17,734 bases of DNA, taken from contig URPQ01000041.1 of NCBI GenBank assembly GCA_900549755.1, positions 1 through 17,734 on the forward strand. Reading direction: 5' to 3'. Numbering within the stretch: position 1 is the first letter of the stretch; each line of letters starts with the position of its first letter. Below are positions 13,487-17,734 of this stretch, one piece after another. The position numbers were made by a program, and so were the translations under genes. The DNA comes from an uncultured Oscillospiraceae bacterium (GTDB taxonomy: Bacteria > Bacillota > Clostridia > Oscillospirales > Acutalibacteraceae). The notes below the pieces were generated by a model. It was given only the letters and a program-made list of their open reading frames with translations, had not been told where the DNA came from and made no database searches.

Positions 13487-14464
13487 CTATAAGCGTATGC
13501 TTATTTCTCCCGATGAAAGATATTCTTCTTTTCCGTCTTCGTATTTTACAAGCAGTCGGCAGTCATCGTCAATACCGAGCGCCAGCGCGGGTATTTCTTC
13601 GCTGCCCGACAGCACCGTAATTTTTTTACCCGGCACTATGCACCTTGCGCGGTAAGAATTAAGGTATGTTTTTGCGGTTAGCGAAGAATAATACCCGAAA
13701 AAACGCGTTATAATTTCGGCGGCAAGCCGATTTTTAAGCCCTGGCTGCTTTGTGTCGCAAAGCGCACCGGCTTTATTTTTTATATCCTCGGGAAAGCCGC
13801 CCTGCGGCTGGTAAACGTTTACGCCTATGCCCAGCACCGCGTAAGAAAGCGCGCCGCTTTCAACATCGAGCGCCGCCTCGGTTAAAATTCCGCAGACCTT
13901 TTTATTGTCTGTAAGCACGTCGTTTACCCATTTTATTCCGGCTTTTTTGCCGCTCACCGTCTCAACCGCCTCGGCAACCGCCGCGGCTGCCGCCGCCGTT
14001 ACCGATACCGCCGCCGTTACGGGCAGCGTTGGGCGCAGAAGAATACTTATGTAAAGCCCGCTGCCGGTGGGGGAGAAAAAGCTCCTGCCGAAGCGCCCCC
14101 TGCCCGCCGTTTGCTCGGCGGCTATAATAATTCTGCCCTCGGGCGCGTTTTTCGCTGCCTCGGTTTTTATAAGGGCGTTTGTTGAAGTAACGGTGCCAAG
14201 CACCGAAATATCGTAATTTTTCGCCTGCTTGCCCAAAAAATTATTTATGCCATAGGCGGATAAAACATCGGTATCGGCAGAGAGCCTGTAGCCCCTGTTT
14301 GTTACCGACTCTATATTATAGCCCTCGTTTTTCAGGGAGGTTACGGCTTTCCAAACGGCGGTTCGGCTGACGCCGAGCGTTTCCGCCGCCCTTTCGCCCG
14401 ATAAAAATTCTCCGCTGCTTTTTTGCAGCAATTCAAGTAAATTTTCTTTTAAACTCATTTTCAT
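13487..14464 (-). CDS. birA: Bifunctional biotin-[acetyl-CoA carboxylase] ligase / biotin operon repressor
   Basis: The 325-residue protein has all three BirA domains. An N-terminal winged helix (about 1-65: FLSGERAAETLGVSRTAVWKAVTSLKNEGY, then SVTNRGYRL) comes first. A central ligase core follows with TSTNALIKT, the biotinyl-AMP loop GRGRFGRSFFSP, and KWVNDVL containing Lys178. A C-terminal SH3-like domain ends the protein (ARCIVPGKKITVLSG). It activates biotin to biotinyl-AMP and transfers it to carrier lysines, and the HTH suggests it also represses biotin genes, none of which is in this window. The centre has an alanine/valine-rich helix (SVTAAAAAAVAEAVE). Its ATG overlaps the deoD stop codon (ATGA) and has no ribosome site of its own, so it depends on coupling to deoD. 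An alternative ATG lies two codons in. Confidence 0.96.
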   Translation of the reverse strand: MKMSLKENLLELLQKSSGEFLSGERAAETLGVSRTAVWKAVTSLKNEGYNIESVTNRGYRLSADTDVLSAYGINNFLGKQAKNYDISVLGTVTSTNALIKTEAAKNAPEGRIIIAAEQTAGRGRFGRSFFSPTGSGLYISILLRPTLPVTAAVSVTAAAAAAVAEAVETVSGKKAGIKWVNDVLTDNKKVCGILTEAALDVESGALSYAVLGIGVNVYQPQGGFPEDIKNKAGALCDTKQPGLKNRLAAEIITRFFGYYSSLTAKTYLNSYRARCIVPGKKITVLSGSEEIPALALGIDDDCRLLVKYEDGKEEYLSSGEISIRL

Positions 14465-15186
14465 AATAAAAGCGTTGTTTCAAGCGCCAATTTCATCATA
14501 TCGGTAAAGCTGTTCTGCCGCTCTTCGGCGGTGATTGCTTCGCCCGTTATAAGCGAATCGGAAATTGTAAAAACAGCCGCCGCGTGCTTCCCCGCAACCG
14601 CCGCGTTCATAAAGAGCGCCGCTGCCTCCATTTCAACGCACAAAACGCCCATTTTAGCCCAGCACTCAGGCGGGCGCATAGCGGCGGGCAGGGAATTATC
14701 CCCGTAAAAGCGGTCGCTTGATAATATATTGCCCACATGGTAGCGAAGCCCCGTTTTTTCGGCGGTTTCAACCGTTTTGCGCAGTATTCCGAAATCGGCT
14801 ATAGGTGCGAATGTGCCCGGCAGACCGAATTGACCTGCGTAGTTTGAATCGGTGCAGGCGCCCTCGGCTATAACAATATCCCTTAATTTCACATTTTCGC
14901 TATACGACCCCGCAGAGCCTATGCGAATAATATTTTCCACGTCAAAAAAATTGAAAAGCTCATAGGAATATATCCCTATAGAGGGCATACCCATTCCACT
15001 TGCCATAACCGAAACGGGCGCGCCCTTATAGGTGCCGGTATAGCCGCGAACAGCGCGCACATCGTTTACAAGACGCGCATTGTCGAGAAAATTTTTCGCA
15101 ATAAATTCCGCGCGGTAGGGGTCGCCCGGCATTAAAACGGTTTTGGCAAAATCGCCTTTTTCGGCGTTTATATGCGGTGTGGACAT
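14461..15186 (-). CDS. deoD: Purine nucleoside phosphorylase (DeoD type)
   Basis: The 241-residue enzyme aligns end to end with E. coli DeoD: STPHINAEKGDFA at the start, VLMPGDPYRA (phosphate-binding Gly-Asp-Pro and Arg25), SGMGMPSIGIYSYELF, IIRIGSAG, KLRDIVIAEGACTDS, VEMEAAAL (ribose-binding Glu) and TISDS (Asp210, the likely general acid). It splits purine (deoxy)ribonucleosides with phosphate into base and pentose-1-phosphate, for salvage or pentose use. AAGGAG lies 10 nt before the ATG. A GTACCGC/GCGGTAC palindrome is in its short leader. Overlap with birA makes the two one transcript. There is no metabolic link, so this is probably just a compact arrangement. Confidence 0.97.
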   Translation of the reverse strand: MSTPHINAEKGDFAKTVLMPGDPYRAEFIAKNFLDNARLVNDVRAVRGYTGTYKGAPVSVMASGMGMPSIGIYSYELFNFFDVENIIRIGSAGSYSENVKLRDIVIAEGACTDSNYAGQFGLPGTFAPIADFGILRKTVETAEKTGLRYHVGNILSSDRFYGDNSLPAAMRPPECWAKMGVLCVEMEAAALFMNAAVAGKHAAAVFTISDSLITGEAITAEERQNSFTDMMKLALETTLLL

Positions 15187-15205
15187 ATATGCAATTCTCC
15201 TTACT

Positions 15206-15223
15206 GTACCGCAAACGCGGTAC
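15206..15223. promoter_or_regulatory. Perfect 7-bp palindrome between divergent genes
   Basis: GTACCGC and GCGGTAC flank a 4-nt spacer (AAAC). On the minus strand it ends 5 nt before the deoD ribosome site AAGGAG. On the plus strand it ends 5 nt before a TATAAT. It could be an operator serving both genes or a stabilising leader hairpin for deoD. Confidence 0.5.
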
Positions 15224-15226
15224 TTT

Positions 15227-15234
15227 CATATAAT
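15227..15234 (+). promoter_or_regulatory. Possible -10 element for the small plus-strand gene
   Basis: CATATAAT contains a perfect TATAAT (15229-15234) but no TTGACA-like box at 16-18 nt. The CATA start also resembles mother-cell sigma-E/sigma-K -10 sites, and an AC lies about 17 nt upstream as in sigma-K promoters. A transcript would begin close to the GGGGTGA ribosome site, leaving a very short leader. Confidence 0.35.
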
Positions 15235-15252
15235 GAGAGGGGGGTGATATTT

Positions 15253-15558
15253 ATGAATGAAAAAATGCCTTGCAGTATTTTAAGTGAGCGCGACCTTGAA
15301 GCCTACGGCGAATACTTAAAAAGCTTTGATAAAAGGGATGACGCCGCGGAAATTACCGAATACCTGAAAAGACAAACAGGCAAGCCCGTAACGGTTGAAT
15401 CGGTAATATGCGGTAAGGTTGAGAAAAGAACGGGCAAGCTGATAAACGTAGGCGCAGACCACATAGTGCTGAAAAGCGCCGGTTGCCAGACAACGGTTTG
15501 CATGCTTGAAGACGTAAAGTTCATTACCGTTATGCACTCGGGCAATATGCGGCGGTAG
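15253..15558 (+). CDS. Small conserved-looking protein, possibly DUF2642/YuzF-like (spore-coat type)
   Basis: The 101-residue protein has a helical start (ILSERDLEAYGEYLKSFDKRDDAAEITEYLKRQ) followed by a compact beta-rich half: GKPVTVESVICGKVEKRTGKLINVG, DHIVLKSAGCQTTVCMLEDVKFITV. The pattern 'modifies/gives X, gel-like strand, GKL-x-x-VG-x-DHIVL' resembles Sm-like DUF2642 proteins such as Bacillus YuzF, some of which are coat-associated; this is a similarity by eye, not a search result. The start is fixed by AGAGGGGGGTGA just before the ATG. Three cysteines lie in the beta half. It is transcribed divergently from deoD, and its stop codon is one base from the stop of the converging sufB-like gene, leaving no room for a terminator. 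Confidence 0.75.
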   Translation: MNEKMPCSILSERDLEAYGEYLKSFDKRDDAAEITEYLKRQTGKPVTVESVICGKVEKRTGKLINVGADHIVLKSAGCQTTVCMLEDVKFITVMHSGNMRR

Positions 15559-15559
15559 T

Positions 15560-16477
15560 TTACTTCAAAAATCCGTTTATAATCTGTTCTTCCGCCTCTT
15601 GCTCGGTAAGCCCGAGCGTCATAAGCTTTATAAGCTGGTCGCCCGCTATTTTGCCTATTGCCGCCTCGTGAATTAAGGAAGCGTCAATATGATTTGCGGT
15701 AAGCTCGGGCAGTGCGCTTACTTTTCCGTTTTCCATAATAATAGCGTCGCACTCGGTGTGTCCGCTGCAGCGGTTGTTTCCGTTTATCATGGAAACAAAC
15801 TTCTGCCGCGAATTTCCCTTTGCAACCGAGCGGGAAATAACGTTCGCGCCCGAGTCTTCACCGTTTAAATCAACCGAAAAATCGGTTTCGGCAGTCTGGC
15901 TGCCGTGGGTCATAATTTTTTCGTGAATAACAAGCGTTGCGCCTGCGGCAAGAGTAGCGCGGGTTACGCGCTTTGTTGAGTCTATGCCCTTTATCTGCGC
16001 GGTTTCCATTTCCATGTAGCCGCCGTCCTCAATATTTACTATTGTGGTGGGGTTCATAACGTTTTCGCCGTTTCCGTCGCCCTCGCCGTAGTGCTTTTCA
16101 ATGTACTTTACTTTGGCATTTTTGCCTACGTAAAAGGTGTGTATGCCGTCATGCCGCGACTCTTTTTCGCCGCAGTTATGAATACCGCAGCCCGCAACTA
16201 TGGTAACGTCGGAGTTTTCACCCACATAAAAATCATTGTAAACAAGGTCGCTGAGACCGGTTTCGCTTATAATTACCGGAATATGGACGTCTTCGCCCAC
16301 GGTGCCCGGTTTAATTATAATGTCTATTCCGGGATTATCGGTCTTTGTTTTTATATCGATATTTTCCGTAACCCGGCGGTTGGCAAGCTGCCCGTTTGCG
16401 CGGATGTTGAAAGCGCCGTCGGTGCTGTCGCCCATATCGGCGATTATCTGCAAAAGCTGTAGCTCTGTGCTGTTCAT
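15560..16477 (-). CDS. sufB: SufB/SufD-like Fe-S cluster assembly scaffold (minimal SUF/SMS type)
   Basis: The 305-residue protein is a single short SufB/D homologue. The middle is the family's right-handed beta-helix (repeated strands such as VYNDFYVGENSDVTIVAGCG, HTFYVGKNAKVKYIEKHYG, NIEDGGYMEMETAQIKGID). The end has the conserved C-terminal core HTECDAIIMENGKVSALPEL, SLIHEAAIGKIAGDQLIKLM and LGLTEQEAEEQII. It is much shorter than the E. coli SufB (about 495 residues) because the N-terminal extension is missing. It overlaps sufC by 4 nt (ATGA), so the products form a complex. A lone SufB-like plus SufC pair, without sufD, sufS or sufU beside it, is the arrangement called minimal SUF or SMS in anaerobes and archaea. 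Cysteines in GCGIHNCGEKES and HTEC may bind the cluster; this is inferred. Confidence 0.92.
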   Translation of the reverse strand: MNSTELQLLQIIADMGDSTDGAFNIRANGQLANRRVTENIDIKTKTDNPGIDIIIKPGTVGEDVHIPVIISETGLSDLVYNDFYVGENSDVTIVAGCGIHNCGEKESRHDGIHTFYVGKNAKVKYIEKHYGEGDGNGENVMNPTTIVNIEDGGYMEMETAQIKGIDSTKRVTRATLAAGATLVIHEKIMTHGSQTAETDFSVDLNGEDSGANVISRSVAKGNSRQKFVSMINGNNRCSGHTECDAIIMENGKVSALPELTANHIDASLIHEAAIGKIAGDQLIKLMTLGLTEQEAEEQIINGFLK

Positions 16478-17214
16478 ATGCAGTCCTCCTTATCGTTACC
16501 CGCCGTAACGCGACATCCCGTATCAACCGTGCCGAGCAGGTCGGGCAAAATATCCGCTTTTACACCGTCTGCCTTAACAGACCCCGCACTTATAACTATT
16601 ATTCTGTCGGCAATATTCAAAATGCGCTCCTGGTGAGAAATTATCATTACCGAGCCGCCGAGCTTTGCGTGCATTTTTTCAAATACCTTTATAAGGTTGC
16701 CGAAGCTCCACAGGTCGATTCCCGCCTCTGGCTCGTCAAAAATAGTAAGCTTGGTAGAGCGGGCAAGCACGGTTGCTATTTCAATTCTTTTAAGCTCGCC
16801 GCCCGAAAGGGAAGAATTGACCTCGCGGTTAATATAATCCCTCGCGCAAAGACCGACCTGCGAAAGATATTCGCACGCCTCGTTAATTCCGATCTGTTTA
16901 CCTGCGGCAAGACCGATAAGGTCATACACCGTAAGTCCCTTGAAATGCACCGGCTGCTGAAATGCAAAGCTGATGCCGCGCCTTGCGCGCTCGGTAACGG
17001 ACAAGCCGGTTATATCCTCCCCGTCAAGGAGTATTCTGCCGGAAGAGGGGGTTACAATGCCCGCAATTATTTTGGCAAGGGTGGATTTACCGCCGCCGTT
17101 TGGCCCTGTTATTACAACAAAGCTTTCGTCTATTTTCAAACTTATGTTTTTAATTATTTCTTTTTCGCCGCTGTCTGAGTCGGCACTGAAAGAAATGTTT
17201 TCAAGCTCTAACAT
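16474..17214 (-). CDS. sufC: SufC-type ABC ATPase for Fe-S cluster assembly
   Basis: The 246-residue ABC ATPase has Walker A GPNGGGKST (Lys43), Q-loop FAFQQP (about 84-88), signature LSGGELKRIEIA (about 136-147), Walker B LTIFDEPEAGID (Asp160, Glu161) and switch ISHQ. The SufC-like LSGGELKR followed by a DEPEAGID D-loop, and the tight link to a SufB-like gene, separate it from transporter ATPases; there is no permease nearby. It powers conformational change in the SufB scaffold in the cytoplasm. GGAGG lies 5 nt before the ATG, and a sigma-A-type promoter is directly upstream (17249-17277). No IscR/SufR operator was recognised. Confidence 0.94.
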   Translation of the reverse strand: MLELENISFSADSDSGEKEIIKNISLKIDESFVVITGPNGGGKSTLAKIIAGIVTPSSGRILLDGEDITGLSVTERARRGISFAFQQPVHFKGLTVYDLIGLAAGKQIGINEACEYLSQVGLCARDYINREVNSSLSGGELKRIEIATVLARSTKLTIFDEPEAGIDLWSFGNLIKVFEKMHAKLGGSVMIISHQERILNIADRIIVISAGSVKADGVKADILPDLLGTVDTGCRVTAGNDKEDCI

Positions 17215-17248
17215 AGCTTCCTCCGTTAAATTTAATCGTCTAACATAT

Positions 17249-17277
17249 ATAATACCTTTTTTTTACAAAAAAATCAA
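17249..17277 (-). promoter_or_regulatory. Sigma-A-type promoter for sufCB
   Basis: On the minus strand TTGATT (17272-17277) and TATTAT (17249-17254) are 17 nt apart, with an A- and T-rich spacer. Transcription would start near 17242, about 27 nt before the sufC ATG. Confidence 0.65.
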
Positions 17278-17280
17278 CAC

Positions 17281-17734
17281 TTAAATAACATGCGGGTCGG
17301 CAAAGCTTTTGTATTCATCCTTAAAGCTTTTGTAATAGTTTCGGCTTATATGCAGCGTTTTACCGTTTACAAGGCTTATACATTCATTGTTATAACCTGT
17401 TATATAATTGAAATTTACAACATAAGCCCTGTTTATTTTGCCAAAATGAGTTTTCGGCAGATTCCCGTAAACGCGTGCCATTGTTTTTTTACACCGTACT
17501 TTTCCGTTCCGTAAGCCTATAAAACAGTTTTTATTATCCGCTTCAAGATAAAAAATATCGTGTGTTTCAAAACAAAAAACATCATCGCCGCTTTTCACCC
17601 AAAGGGGGCGATGAAGCGGATTGTAAAGAAAGAAATCGTCAAGCACCGCAAAAAAAGCTTTTTTTTCAAGCGGCTTTAGAAGAAAAGAGTGCGGCATTAC
17701 TTTAAACGATTCAAAAATAAAGCCGGTATACTCG
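17281..17734 (-). CDS. LytTR-family response regulator, C-terminal part (cut by window edge)
   Basis: The frame is open to the right edge. The first visible residues, EYTGFIFESFKVMPHSFLLKPLEKKAFFAVLDDFF, match the end of a receiver domain, including the conserved lysine-proline of LLKPL. A LytTR DNA-binding domain follows (about the last 105 residues) with IFYLEADNKNCFI, RVYGNLPKTHFGKINRAYVVNFNYI and LVNGKTLHISRNYYKSFKDEY. The methionine at 17697 is therefore internal and not the start; the phosphorylated aspartate lies beyond the window. Such proteins are usually activated by a sensor histidine kinase of the AgrC/LytS kind and bind direct repeats at promoters. The stop codon is 66 nt from the sufC start, and no clear terminator hairpin was seen between them. 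Confidence 0.92.
   Translation of the reverse strand, partial: EYTGFIFESFKVMPHSFLLKPLEKKAFFAVLDDFFLYNPLHRPLWVKSGDDVFCFETHDIFYLEADNKNCFIGLRNGKVRCKKTMARVYGNLPKTHFGKINRAYVVNFNYITGYNNECISLVNGKTLHISRNYYKSFKDEYKSFADPHVI

Noticed and set aside
13476..13496. Terminator after birA (CGCTT/AAGCG hairpin over the stop codon)
   Set aside because: The stem is only 5 bp and is followed by GTGTTTTCC rather than a clean U-tract, so it was not listed.
17695..17697. Methionine at 17697 as the start of the LytTR gene
   Set aside because: The frame continues upstream to the window edge with sequence typical of a receiver-domain C-terminus, so the gene is cut rather than short.
1..17734. CRISPR arrays, transposases, phage genes, att sites, tRNA or rRNA
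   Set aside because: No regularly spaced repeats, recombinase motifs or conserved RNA gene sequences were found on either strand.

Overview
The window looks like chromosomal DNA of a spore-forming, Gram-positive member of the Clostridia, probably a gut Ruminococcaceae/Oscillospirales-type bacterium. The reasons are a clear forespore sigma factor (sigG), purine-rich Shine-Dalgarno sites, moderate GC, a minimal sufC-sufB pair, and plant-galactoside glycosidases typical of gut Clostridia. The species call is inference. No tRNA, rRNA, CRISPR array, transposase or phage gene was seen, and no stretch over 300 bases lacks a gene.

Region 1 (1-3960, minus strand) is a three-gene, overlapping operon with a good sigma-A-type promoter (3931-3959). 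It encodes a GT2 glycosyltransferase / GtrA membrane / NAGPA (phosphodiester glycosidase) fusion, then an unrecognised membrane-anchored extracytoplasmic protein, then a PAP2 lipid phosphatase. Together they suggest a cell-envelope glycosylation or glycan-remodelling cassette. Just downstream lies a compact, multi-hairpin RNA element (36-135) ending in a U-tract.

Region 2 (3960-10300, plus strand) starts with sigG, here separated from its usual spoIIGA-sigE neighbours. A broken polysaccharide deacetylase gene follows, with a frameshift and a large internal deletion. Next come a promoter and a two-gene glycosidase operon (GH36 alpha-galactosidase, GH2 beta-galactosidase-like enzyme), closed by a perfect 14-bp hairpin terminator.

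Region 3 (10300-13440, minus strand) is a small exopolysaccharide-regulation operon behind a strong extended -10 promoter: a Wzz/CpsC-type chain-length protein, a CpsD-type tyrosine autokinase, and an SGNH hydrolase. It has been rearranged. The kinase gene carries a one-base frameshift. A tandem duplication of about 440 bp, spanning the 3' end of the kinase and the 5' end of the hydrolase, has left a hydrolase fragment fused to a kinase-tail fragment between the full genes.

Region 4 (13487-17734) is mostly housekeeping. It holds birA and deoD (overlapping, minus strand), a small possibly spore-coat-like gene on the plus strand behind a GTACCGC palindrome, the sufC-sufB minimal Fe-S scaffold pair (minus strand), and the C-terminal part of a LytTR response regulator cut by the window edge.
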